Under the pieces are notes generated by a model. The model was not told the origin of the DNA. It was given only the letters and a program-made list of their open reading frames with translations, and made no database searches. The translations under genes and the position numbers were made by a program. From Uloborus plumipes (taxonomy: Eukaryota > Arthropoda > Arachnida > Araneae > Uloboridae), in assembly GCA_038373865.1 (NCBI GenBank), contig JAXGGA010004455.1:24237-88236 (forward strand): a DNA stretch of 64,000 nt, given 5' to 3'. Of this stretch, positions 13,386-26,160 are shown piece by piece (position 1 is the stretch's first letter; each line of letters opens with the position of its first letter).

Positions 13386-15469
13386 TTGTAATTATTATTA
13401 TTATTATTTTCTTCTTAAATAATTGGCTATGTCATAACATAGGCGTTTATTGTATTTTTATTGTTTAAAGCTCCATTTAACGATGAAATTTAAAAAGAAC
13501 CACCCAAAAAGTGCTTTTCTTTAGCAAATCGATATTTTTTAAGAATAAATTCGTGGAAGTGAATTCCCTCGCCCGATAAATGCATTAATGGTTGAAGAAT
13601 GTATAAATATACATTAAATTAGTGTTAAATCAAAGTAGGGTGCCGGTTATTCGGACCCTAATTGACCGAAATGTCCAATTATCCGGTCATGATACCTCTA
13701 TTTTTTATGACTAACCACACATCATCAAAAATGTTCCCCAAGGGTGCAGAAGCATAAGAACTTGAAGGTCTTCCTTCTCAACCATTACCTACAATTTGTC
13801 AGTTGATAGTATTTAATATGCATACTTCAAACAAATTAACAAAGCAAACTATCAAGCATCGAGTAGACAAGGAACAGCAAATACTAATTTATTTAGCCAT
13901 GAAAGTACATGAACAGACTAGAAAAAAAAAGTCTTGTTGACATAATGCACATTTTGGAACTTTTCATTTCTTACCTAAGGCTTTTAAAAATTTCTACTGG
14001 CATCAGTTAAACAAATTGAAAAACATAAAACGACATTTCCTTCATTTCAGGACCGGTGTTTTACAGCGGCCGCGCACGATAATTTTTATTGCAACTCTAG
14101 TAGTACAACAAGCAATAACTCTTTCCATGGAACAAGCATTTCAATGTTTCAGCAAGTGCCAGTTCAGCAGCAAGGCTAAAAAATAACTCTTATATTTCCC
14201 GAGATATCATCCTCTAAAAAGGTCCCTTAGTTACCACATTAGGTGTCATTATTTGCAAATCCAGCATATCTCTCAGTGAAGGAACCACCACAATCTTATT
14301 TTGATGGATTAAATGAGTCAGAAATGCTTCTCATAGAGACTAAATCATCAAATGAATTCTTAAAAGAGATGAAATGTCTTAAGCGAATTTATCTCATGCA
14401 AGTGTAAAACAAACTGCTCTCAAAAACTTGTGAGTGCTTCAAAAATGGACTGTGTGCACCAATGTGTAAATACTGCAATAGAAAATATTGTATATTAAAG
14501 TAAATTACTAGCAAGTTCAAATACGTTAAAGCAACTTGTATATAATCATTACACATAATCAATCACTTTTTGTATATAATTATTTGCTCAGATTTATATT
14601 GAAATTTAGTAGTTTATTTTGTAATAAAGGGTTACTTTTCAATAACAGCACGTATTTGATAAGTAGTGGAGATATTGTTTGCTTTATATACTACATTACA
14701 TAGCACTAAACTTTTTATTGCAGTAATTATTTTTTTCTTCTTACATCTTTTAGAATTAGAGAACAAACTCCTCAAATCGTTTCGTGAGAAAAAACTTGAA
14801 ATTTGCTTTATAATTTTTAATATAGAATTTCGCAGTTATATAAAAAAGATGCTCGTGCCTCCCCCCCCCCGCCTATTTTATAAGTGCAAGCATAACTTAT
14901 AATCCAGATGAATTTGAGTGAAATTTCCATTACATTGCGTATTATTTTGAAAATGTTTGAAGTTTTCTTAATACTTTTTTCGTCCATAAAGAAAACCGGT
15001 TTAATTTTAACTAACGAAGGATACGTACTCATTCTTAAATAACAATTCAAAAGTTTATTTAAAGTTTTGAAAAAGTATTAGCTTTGTTTTTAATGATTTT
15101 TAATTTCTGTTTTTTTTTTCAGTTTCGCAATAAATTTTTATGAGTAAGTTTTAAAAAATATGCTCGGGTTTTCCAAAGTTTCGGATTTTTGGGGTCCAGA
15201 TTACTTTAATGCAACTAAATTGTTTTTCTTTAATATAGTGCTTTTAAATACATAGTTGAACTCTCCTAAAGCGGCCCCTAAAAAAATTTGCAAGATTTTG
15301 ATTAATTTGAGCTTTTTTGAAAAAAAAAGCGAATTTTTAATTAGTAATATTAAAATTAATTAATTTTAAGCTATTTTGATGTCCTTCTAAACTTTATTTG
15401 ACCTGATTGAACTCCCAAAAGATGATACAAAATGTGATTTTCGAAAAAGAAATAAGAAAAGCAATTTCA

Positions 15470-15612
15470 GAATTTTTTACCAAAAATGGCCGCCGAAGAG
15501 GTTTGGGTGGGGATTTCGAAATGACTCTCCTTCTAAAAATATTTATAAATATATTGTCTGCATGCATACCAACTTTCATAATTTTATCACAAAATGCAAT
15601 TTCCGGCTATAT
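15470..15612 (-). repeat. Dispersed repeat, inverted relative of 13190-13385
   Basis: Its reverse complement reads GCATTTTGTGATAAAATTATGA, AATATTTTTAGAAGGAGAG and CGGCGGCCATTTTTGGT, in the same order as the 13.2-kb copy. Roughly 75-80% similar by eye. Family unknown. Confidence 0.6.
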
Positions 15613-18428
15613 TTTGGACCTCTACTATCTTGAATGGAGTGAGCTAAAGCATGAGACTGAAAAAATTTGCTAGTAGCCAGTGTATAGTAAACCCAAAACA
15701 GTTAGTGGCCACTTTGGCGTCGTTGGAGGCCACTTTGAGCCAAATTCCAAAATTGTAATCCCACTTCACTTCATTCTGCATATAATAATATTAAACTATT
15801 TACTTGCAAATATCTCAACTAAATTACTTTATGAAAGAAAAATGTTTCAAAAACCTCACAAACCTTTTCTGCATTTCTACATTGAAATTATTTATTTAGA
15901 TTATTTGTAAGACAGATGGGTCGATTTTCTCTCCAAGTTAACATTGGTCGTCAGTGATGATGCTAACATCCATTTTCTTTTCATAATCAGCACGCTGCAC
16001 CGACAGTTTGTATTTTTGTTCAGAAAAAACAGTTTGTTGACCAAAATAACATCCTGTAGTCACAAAATAAATTTTTTAGTCGCCACTGGCGAGTAGCAAT
16101 CGCTAGTCTCGACCTTTAGAGTGAGCAAAACGTGAACTTGAATTTCGAATTCAAATCTATAACCATTATCCGCTTTCCTATCAATAATCACTTCATACAT
16201 AAGGCATTTGTTACTTCAATGTTACCTTCTAATAAGATAATAAGAAACTTGTCTTTAACCTAATTTCTAGGTAAACGCTTTTAGTTCCTTCTCCTAAGCC
16301 CATCTTTATTTCATATCCATACGTTTAGCAAATCAAAAATGGCTTTATGTCCTTTAAGTAATCAGACAAAAATTTCATTTAGGAAAGATTTCCAAGCATT
16401 TGGTTTATTTTAAATAAGTTCTTTTGATTATAATCAGAAACAGAAAATTATGTTATATTTTCAGCTGGTGGTATGCTAATTAAAGCAATTAAAAGCATTC
16501 CTTAATTTGCCATTCAGATTGGGTGGTAGAGGGTTTAATTGTTTATTTGCTTCTTATTTTTGCAAAATCCTTATCCTAATTTCTAACTTTAGTTATTTTT
16601 TTCTTGTGCTTTTTTAAAATTTGATTTGTTTTTCTATTGCACTCAGATCCCCCCTTTCCTCTCACATTATTATTTGAGATAAAAAGCACATTCCCCGTAT
16701 TTATTCACTTGGAAATCTTAATTATATGCTTCATGTTTTCAAAAAATAAATTAAATTAAGCATTGCTTACATATTTATGATGCTCGTTATCCTTATGAAA
16801 TGCTTTTGATGCTTTACATTATTACCTCCACGCACAAAAAAAAAAAAAAAAAAAAAACACGAAGTAGAGATTGAGGTATTAGAAACTTTTTTTCTCTGTC
16901 ATTTTCTTTTTCTTCTCTTTCTCGTCCTTTCTCTCTCGCTCTCTCTATTTTTTGTGTATGTGTGTGTCTGTAATTCAGTAATTGTTTTAACAAGGAAAAA
17001 TTAACTGCAAAATATATACAAATCGCTGATCGAATCGAAATTAGAAATTATAAAAATTTTGTATGCAATGGGGTTTCGTCATGAGTGCATAAACCATAGC
17101 GTCAAACAGCATTATTTCATAAATAGTTAGAATTAAAATAATAGAAGTAATCCTCTGCAAAAATAATATCTGACCGCAGCTTTCGGACTTACGCAATATC
17201 TTCTGAAGAATTTTATATAAGGAAAATTAACAGCTAAGTTGCAAAATTTAATTTCATTACATTTAAAGAAAGTGTGCTTATCAGAAAAAATATATCTCAG
17301 CTTTTTATTAAAAAAAAACTACTTTTATAATAAAAGAGCAGGGTGAAATTTTTTTTCAATACATTTGGTAATGCTGCTGGTTTTCAACATACATAGAGAA
17401 ATTAGGAGAGAAAAATCTAAAAGTGTGCAACTTATATAAATGTGAAACCAATAGGGTTACTTACGATAGTTCCTGATCTCTTCATTTCTATCTTCTAAGG
17501 TGAATAATGATCACTTAATTTTCATTTAATAAAAAAAATATGCAATATGACCTGGAGTCGAACAACACTTTACTTAAGAATGCCCAGATTTACTCAATCG
17601 CAGTATGCTGTTTAGTTTGTAAACTAATAAAGTATTTTTAAAACTGCTTATTAGCTATTACAAAGATTCTCCTTTCTATTTAAATTCAACTGTGTTATTA
17701 GGCCTCGCATAATTGCCAATTTGCTGAAGGCGAGTTTCGTCAAGCAGTCATAACATACCGCGAATCTAAACTCCCCTACAGCTTTTTCACAGAGCTTACC
17801 CGAAATATTCTGAACCAAACCATTTTCCAAACTTCTTAACGATGTAAAAACAGTAAGTAATGCTTTCCAGTTTGTTCTCATTAGATTTTAGATGTAAAGT
17901 TTTATAGAATAGGAAGAGTTGTGCCAGTATTTTCCTGATGTGGGTTATTTAAGTGCCCATCTTAAGCAGTAGCCTGATTGGCTGTTGCTGTAAATGTCGC
18001 AGTGTTCATGACGCCATTGCAATATTATTTGTCGCCATTCCTTCCAACTTCTCCAAAAGGATTCAGCAATATAGGATATTTGGGGGAGGGGGGAATGTGA
18101 AAAAGAAAACCAATTTTTTTCGCAGCCACAGTGCACCAACGATTCAAAAAACTTGATTAATCCTTTATTACATCAAGAAGCTTGGACTAAGGCAACCAGT
18201 AGAATAGAACGGAGTAAAAGGCAAAAGCAAAAATCATCATGGAGCTGTGTACCTACTCATAAATTGAAAATGTTGTGTGAAACCAAAATAAAAAAAGACC
18301 TTTATTTTGCTCATTAAACAAACACCATTTACCCAAAAAGAGCATTTTTTAAATAAACACTTACACAGAAGAATCATCTATAACTATACCTTTCATTTTG
18401 CTTTCAGCGTTCTGAAGCCAACCAATTC

Positions 18429-18429
<1 letters not shown>

Positions 18430-18470
<41 letters not shown>

Positions 18471-18544
18471 TAATAATAATAATAATAATAATAATATAAT
18501 AATAATAATAATAATAATAATATAATAATAATAATAATATTGTA

Positions 18545-18576
<32 letters not shown>

Positions 18577-18636
18577 TATAATAATAATAATAATAATATA
18601 TAATAATAATAATAATAATATATAATAATAATAATA

Positions 18637-18701
<65 letters not shown>

Positions 18702-18702
18702 T
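18430..18702. repeat. Long (AAT)n microsatellite
   Basis: About 270 bp of AAT repeats, periodically interrupted by AATAT slips, which give a higher-order pattern. Non-coding. Confidence 0.97.
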
Positions 18703-19851
18703 TGAATTTTAACGCATTGAATTCAAATTATGTTTTTTCGCAATGACTAATTGCGATAGGCTTGTGTGCGTGTACTCTTTCACCACTATGCAGATCATGG
18801 GTGCCGCCATGGCATCTGTGGTATCGAAGGAATAGGGAACGGTGGACGTTCCGGATGGCAGCTGCAGACTTCGAGTCCAACCTGAAAAGAAACTGCACAA
18901 GGTCTAAGGTCCAAAGAAAAAAAGCAATTTGTCATTGCTCAAAAAACAGTAAGAATCCTCATGCAAAACTGAAGATGGAATATCGCATGGGACACAGGTT
19001 TGATTAATTTTTTTAAAAAGGGAGCCATTTCGAGAATTTTACGAAAAAGAACAATGGGCACCGCAGCAACCGCAACTTTAGTGGGAGGAGTGGACCAGCC
19101 GCAAAATAAAGAAAAAACTAATTCAAGAACACTGAGCTTTGTTTTCAGATTCATCAATCTTTGTCACAGGAAATGCTCAAACTCCAGCTCTATAATTTGC
19201 AAGTGTTCTATCAAAGCTATTCATGCATAACGGTCAGTGGAAGATGCATTTTCACAAAGCTTGCCGCGCATTTAATTTTTAAGTAAAATGTACGAAACTT
19301 AAGCAAAAAGTTTTCCCGCAATTGTTGCACAAAAATTTGCTTTTAGCTTTTACTATTGAAACTTTTTGTTCAAACTTGGGAGGTCTTCGAAGTGAAGTTG
19401 GATTTCGAAGCTTATCGTATTGTCAAGGTTATTGGCTACACGGTAAGCACCTGTAATCTGTTAGCAAAACCACAATCATTTTGTTTAATGACAGCAATAG
19501 TAAATGCGCAGAATTGTTTTTAATCTGTGACTTACTTTTAATTTATGCTGATGAACAAAGATTAAATTTCATGGCGGAGACGGAACAATAGTCTTAAAAC
19601 TGTGTGCAATAGGTCGGAGTGTCAAATTAGATTCAATGAGTTGGTGGATTTTTTTTTCTTGAGGGGGGGGGGAGGGCAATTTCATTGAGTTGACTTTTAT
19701 TTATCATTTGTTATTGAAAATGCCGAAATACAGCGTTTCTGAGTGCATTTTTATTATTCAAACGTATTATTTGAACAACAACAGCCCAATTTTAACTCAA
19801 GAAAAATTAGAGACTGAAGTTAAGCTTAAAACAATCGGTCCGAGTGTGCCG
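18703..19851. other. No gene recognised
   Basis: 18750-18900 is GC-richer and open in several minus-strand frames, with an acceptor-like TTTTCAG at about 18883. No product recognised. A G-run lies at about 19665. Confidence 0.3.
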
Positions 19852-20487
19852 AGGGTCATTCCATAGAAATGTCAACCTCAACCGAAGAAAAAAAAACATC
19901 GAAGTGAAAAAAGTATCAAAAAATAAATAAATAAAATAAATAAATAAAAATCATACAACATAATAAGTTTAAAAAAAATTGAAAAAGTATTGTAATTATC
20001 ACTGAGATTAGACATAATAAACAGTTTGTAGTGTGTTTACTGCTTGCTATTCGATGGTTACGTTAGTCACGTTATGTTAGTCACACTCCATCTTGAGTAA
20101 AAGTCAAGATGGACACTTAAGACTAAAAAAATTAAGATTTAATAAATGTGTTTTATGGTTTAAAAGCCAACTTTACACATTTTTCAAATATATCATTCAA
20201 TTTTTAACACTTGCTTAACTTTGAGAAATTTTTGCCTCACAATAGGAGCATTAATTTTCAGGCTTGCAAAAATGTTACGTTAGTCACGCTGCTATTTTGG
20301 TTGAAAAAAATATCTATTGTCAGTAATTTTGTTTTAAATTCTTAGCAGAAATGATACATAGATACCATGTACATTGTAAATCCACCAGCATAACTAAAAA
20401 ATATTTTTTATCATTTAAGTTACAAGTAAAATCAGTTACAAAATCAGCTCTGAATGTTACGTTAGTCACTATTAAATGACCCGCGAC
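19852..20487. mobile_element. Element related to the 43.7-kb one (GTTACGTTAGTCAC repeats)
   Basis: About 635 bp between GGGTCATTCCATAGAAATG and the inverse of GGGTCATTTAATAGTGACTA. Four forward copies of GTTACGTTAGTCAC (one with ATG for ACG) are at 20057, 20071, 20274 and 20456. Both the ends (GGG then ATT) and the repeat motif parallel the element at 43730-46083. No clear target duplication. Confidence 0.6.
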
Positions 20488-20741
20488 AATCAATCATTTG
20501 ATTCAAAAGTTCAGTTATTGAAAGCATTGAAATTTCGATTCTTAGGCGAGTGATGCAGAATTTTGCAGTTCGTTTGCTCCATATTATAGCTGGAGATGAA
20601 AGAACATGTTGTTACTGATTCCCATGTATTGTATTTTGTTACAGAATTTAAATAGAATTTTTTGAATCAGTAGTCTTCGAAAAATTAATTTTTAACATCG
20701 GCCCGTTACTTACTGGTCACTCTGTAGAACCACTTTACCTC

Positions 20742-21026
20742 TATTTGAAGTTAAAACTGTTCATAAATATAGCAAAAATTAGGTAGAAAGTACAGCAAAT
20801 TGCTATTTCAAGGCTACAATGGAGCCCCTTCCTCAGTGCAAACAACATGGTTCTCCCTCAGTTTTCATGTTAGAGCCGCTATATAGACTATATAGGGGCC
20901 TTATTTCATGTTGTTGCCTGAGCTTTTTGCACTGAGGAAAACGCTCCATTGTAGCCTTGAAATAGCTATTTGCCGTACTTTCTTCCTATTTTGTGCTTTA
21001 TTTACGTTGAGTTTTAACTTCAAATA
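20742..21026. mobile_element. Foldback element with about 110-bp imperfect inverted arms
   Basis: The left arm (from TATTTGAAGTTAAAACT, through GCTATTTCAAGGCTACAATG) is mirrored by the right arm (CATTGTAGCCTTGAAATAGC, ending AGTTTTAACTTCAAATA). The central loop holds ATATAGACTATATAG. Non-coding, and the arms have diverged enough to be fairly old. Confidence 0.8.
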
Positions 21027-24000
21027 CACTTTACCCCTGCCAATCAAGAAAGCAATAGGATTTAAGAATAAACTCTCCAACAACCATTTCTAGACAGCAA
21101 TTTCTCAATCAGTTCTTTTTTAGATCTCATTACCTCCAAATTTTTGCTATTCAGTTCAATCTTCCACGTTGCGTGCAAGCAACAGCAACTGCATTGGTGT
21201 CATCGCTCATTTACTAAGCCTTTACATTCATACGCGCTTTGAACCTTGAAGGTCTTTTTGAGAAAACTTACTCAAATGAATTATCTTAATTCTAGAGCTT
21301 GCTTGTTTGGAGGTCTGTATAGATTACCGCGACATCTTTAATTATCTCGCTTTAAGCAAGGTCACTGAATCTAGCGGGAGAAACTTGTTCTTATTATTCT
21401 TTAAGAAACGTGATTTGGAAATGAATAGGAAGGAGAGAAAAAGGAAGACAATTATTCACGTTCTATTTGAGGTACAAATCTTGGAAAAATGAACTTTTAA
21501 GACAGCAAATTCAAACTAATTTAAGTCTTGGAAAAGTTTTTTGAGGGGCAACCACGGTTGCTTATTATTATCACTTGACCATCGTTGGTGCTCCTTTGAT
21601 TTTTCAGATTACCATGACGACGAGTATTGATGTACGTCATTGTTTTTAATATTTACTTAGATAGACTAGTTTTCTTCGTCATGCTTATAACTCGTCTGAG
21701 GTTTGCATTCACTTTTTTTTATCTTCTTACTTTTTCAAGGCTTACATAAAAAAGATTTTACATAAAAACTCTCTCTCTCTCTCTCTCTCTTTTTTTTTTT
21801 TTTGTAAAATCATGTCTTTTGAGTAAATAAGTTATCTGGAGGAAGTGGAAAACAATTTGACAAGGGCTCATATTGAAGCTCGAAAATTTACCGTACTGAA
21901 GAAATGGTTCTTGTCGTTTCAAAGCCCTTGTACTCAACATTTTGCAATCTGTGTGTCATAACGTTGTTTTTTCACATTCAGTGCAACATTGCTGAATGAA
22001 ACATTATAACTAGGATTTGATGTTTCAGCTTGGCTTAAAATTTCAGATTCTTCTGCAATGAAAAGCATTGTTTAAAAATTGTTTTTAAGTCAAATGTAAT
22101 ATCGACTGCCATTCGAAGCACTTAATGAATGAAAATAAAAGAACTATTCTTTTAAAAACCACAGATTAAAAACAGCAGCTTCAGAAGAAAAAAATATTAA
22201 GTCGCATTTTTATGTAACCAGAAAACAAGCGTGAATTTTCCCTCAATTAAACAACTCAGACAAAAAAAAAAAATACATTCCTCAAACATGGTCTATGATA
22301 GCAAAACTTCTTGAATAGAACCATGTTTTTCAATAAGTAAAAACTAATATCGTCTTAAAAAGTAAAATTAAAAAAAAAATGTTTTCCTTTTGAACAGCTA
22401 AAAATAATAACGTTGAAATTCATTGAAAAACAATTTTGTAACGGAGGAAAAAAACTAACAAAGCAATTTTTCTTAAGCGATACCTTTCATTCCAAAGACT
22501 GAAAAAAAAGCATTGATTTTCATGTTATGTTCATTGGCCGTCCAAATTGTTAATCAGCACTGTTATCAAAAGTCTTTTCCGCTTCTTTTGTTCGTCTTAA
22601 AATTACTGCGCAGAGACATTATTTCTAATTTTGCAGTAATTGCGCAACAAAGCTAAGATCTGCAACCATTCAACTATACCAAATTGTAGAGATCTTGATT
22701 AACAAATGAAAAGAGCTGACAATGAAAAGTCATTCATTAAAGAAATATTATTTAATGCAATAAATTTAGACAATTGCCATGAAAAACAATGAAAAGTGAA
22801 TTGGAAAAGCATTGGGTATAAAAAAGTAAACAAGGTTTGATTGAAAAAAAAATAAATTTTCGATTTAACAAAAAAAAAAGGCACATTCTCACAGAATTAT
22901 TATGTTGATATCATACTTAGTTAAAAGCACTTTCTCTTTTAAGGCTGTTTTTTTCCCTTAACAACTTTTACAATGCTTAACTTAACCTAACAATTTTAAC
23001 GTATCAAAGCACGATCAATTTAGATATCTATTAACGTTGGTTTCATTTTCTAATTATTCGACTAGCATTTTACTTGGTGATTCAAACTTCTTGTTTTGTC
23101 CACTGTCAATTCGATCCTTCACCTTTTTGACAATAGTAACATAAAAATTATTAAGTAAGTAAATGCTGACTTATTTTATAATGGTAGCGTATTTGTACTG
23201 GAAGATATCTAGTACTGTAATTTTAGATTAAAAAATCTAGGAGCTTACTATCTGATCTTAGGTAAAACCTTCCGCGCATTTACGTATGCGTCAGGTATTC
23301 TCTGATCTTACCAAAATAGGGGGGTTAGGTAAGATAACGATAAGGAGAAGAATAATGAAAAGCATTTTGAGTAGTATCAAACAACGTGGAACGATGCTAA
23401 TTTCAAATACATAGTTTAGTTGAACATGTCAAAAGAATATAGCAAGTGCAAGTTTTAAACTGAAAACTTCGGAAAGTTATCACGCACAACCCATCTACAA
23501 TTTTTTAAGTGGAACTGTTCGCGAGTGGTTTTTGGTACGGTGGTTCACGGTTTTCAAGGACGGACAGTACCACGGTTTACTTTTCCACGGCAGATTACAG
23601 TATGTTATGAAATGAAAGGAACATCGTATTCTCGTGCGTTATGCATGCATTGCACCCCGTGATCGACATCTGTAACTTAAAGCGCTTAACACGCTTTTAT
23701 TAGCGTCACTTGTGTCTATGTAATAGAATCTTACAACTCAGTTTTCACCCACTTCCTATGATCACATTCTTTTCAACTTTGGCATGCAACCTCAGATCCG
23801 ATGATAATGCAATATTATGTAATCAAATTAATTAAGTACTATTAGTTGTTAAATTATTTATTTGCTCCAATTTTAAGCAGCATTTTTGCATAAATCCTCT
23901 AATATGAGTTCGAAAAATTCTCGCACAAATAGTATCATATGCTGATAGAAAGCCCTGGTTTTTCTGCATCAGACAGAAATAGTTCGAATGTTCTGAAGTA

Positions 24001-25915
24001 ATTAGAGCCTGTTATAACTGCTTTTAACTATTAGCTTTTGACTGGAAATTTATGGTTGATCATCGTCATACTTGAGCATTTATTGAAATGCATGTCAAAT
24101 TTTAAAACATTATAAATACGATTTTCGCATTCATACTAATCATGTATTTTTAAAAAATCTTGAATTATATTAGACTAAATATTTTGTTACATAAAACAAA
24201 TAAGAATATAAAAAAAGAAAAAGAAATTTATAGTTTAAAAAACTAAAAATACAGGCTTTTATAACAACATGAACTAAAGTGTAAAAAGCAATATTGCAAT
24301 GTAAAGTTTGTATATCAGGGAGAAAACTGACCAAACAAATAACTTAAATTGTAAAAAAAATCGTTGATATTGTATATCTCAAATTTCTTATCGTTGGCTA
24401 TTCATTAGTGTTTGCAGTGATGCAAATTTCTTGCCAACAGGTAAATGGAGAGCTTCCCATCCCCCTTTTTTTTGCCAGTCGTTTCGCTGCTGATCCAACT
24501 TTACATTAAAATATTATTTATTTTTACTTTTTAGCTCATATTTCTTACAAACGCCTGTCTTTTTAGTTTTTCAAAGCATTCATTTATTCATCAAGAAAGT
24601 GTTAAATGTTTGTTATTTTAGAGCCCTGCTACATATTGACGTAAAGCAGAAACGTAAAATGGATTACACGGTGTTCCTATGGAAAGTACCCGGATTTTCG
24701 GTTTCTGCCTACGGTTTCGGTCGCGTTTTCCGCTGATGTGGAGCAGGGCCCTTACAGTGACTACTTATATCTTACAAGTTTCAGTAAAACACATAGTGTT
24801 TTGTGGGAAAAATTTCACTACATGTATCCATATTTCTTCTGGTTCCTTTGAAGCTATAACCGGTTTTGCATAAACTTTCTTCCTTAATTTTTTAAAGGAT
24901 AGATAATACAATAATCAAGATAATCATCTCAAAGGCTGATTAACCGAAAACGTTTTTCTTTTTGAGCTTAAGGTATTCAACCGAATCCGGTTTGTGACAA
25001 CACTTTTAATCCCATCAAAGTAAACATCGCCATTCAAAATCCTGCCGGAGTTGTTGCTTTTTCGTTAGTAAACATTCTACGTACAAATTTGCTTCTAATC
25101 GACTAAATGTATTCTTTCATTATTCACACTTGTGTGCAAGCATCAGAGGGTCACGTTCCCATACCATTCACCAACAACGGGCAGCTAAAACAGAATTATG
25201 GGATCGTCTTAGCACAGCTTGTGCCAACATAATTAAGCTGAAAGAATAACAGGTTGGCCTCTTTGTTCTCCAATTAAGAGTCAGGCGGCGCTCTTCAACG
25301 GTAGCAGCAGAAAGAAAAGAAAAACAAGAAAGTTTCCATGCTGGTAGTTCCTGTTGTCCTTGTTTGACATTTATTAGGACTAGGTTTCTTTTTGTTGGAC
25401 ATGCATTTGTCTCCTCGCTAATCAAAAAGAAGTGTAATATATATTCTTGCTATATATAATTGCATCATTCTCTTTAACATGACAAATTAGTGGTGAGTTT
25501 TTTTATTGTGTCGGAAAATTACTAATAGCATTTTTCATCAAGCACTTAGATCTTCTTTAGTATTTTGGGAAACTGAAATACTTCATAAAGTTTGTGTTCA
25601 CTTCGCGGAAACATTGCACTCTACAGGGGTTGCCCCCCCCCCCCTCTCAGAAGAGCACTGACACACCCTTCCCAGGACCGAGGAGAGGTCAAGTCTGCCT
25701 TGTCGGAAACTAGGACCGCGGCCCTTGAAGCCCAATTTTTGACATTCTTCCCTTTCCCGTGATGTTATAAAAATATTTTTTATCATTTAAAACACAAAAC
25801 CAAAAGCTGGGTGTAAAGAAATTTTTCTGAATTATTTTCAATTTTCAATTCGTCAGATACGCTTGAGAGTACTATCTTAGAGTATACATGATACAACTTT
25901 AAAAATATGAAGGTC
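21027..25915. other. No gene seen
   Basis: Long AT-rich stretch. Apart from the CT repeat at 21769 and the C12 run at 25633-25644, nothing can be supported. Confidence 0.45.
21769..21803. repeat. (CT)n followed by poly-T
   Basis: About 11 CT units, then a T-run. Simple repeat only. Confidence 0.9.
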
Positions 25916-26160
25916 AATTAAAATAAGATTTTTCAACGTTTTATCGCACAAAATTTGCAGATTACCGCAAATATTTCTTTCGGGGTTACAAGGAATTAAT
26001 TTTTCAATGCAACGAAGTGTGAGCCTAAGACTGAAAAGTCATCCGAAAAAAGCTAAAAAAGCCATTCTCGTATGACTTTTTTCTTTGTTGCCCCAAAACA
26101 CGTATTTTGAGTAGTCCGCAAAGTTTGTGCGATAAAACGCTAAAAAATATAATTTAACTT
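25916..26160. mobile_element. Foldback element, CGGGGTTACAAGG type, copy 1
   Basis: Inverted arms share CGTTTTATCGCACAAA (25937-25952 and the inverse at about 26123-26139) and TTTCGGGGTTACAAGG against the inverse of CTTTGTTGCCCCAAAAC. The outer limits are approximate. The inner part is related to the element at 31726-31864. Confidence 0.6.

Larger units (their letters stand above)
12385..18429. other. No gene seen apart from repeats listed
   Basis: At 13650-13700, GGTGCCGGTTATTCGGACCC and TCCAATTATCCGGTCATG look like a pogo/jerky-type element end. At 14091-14183 a short frame (TLVVQQAITLSMEQAFQCF) might be the tail of such a transposase; weak. C10 run at 14861-14870. Confidence 0.35.

Noticed and set aside
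18709..18900. Possible minus-strand exon after an acceptor-like CAG
   Set aside because: Three frames are open at once and none resembles a known protein; no partner exons.
24679..24873. 64-codon plus-strand frame
   Set aside because: Short, no recognised motif, no splice sites forming a gene model.
25168..25425. 85-codon minus-strand frame in a slightly GC-richer stretch
   Set aside because: No homology recognised, and composition looks like open frame by chance.
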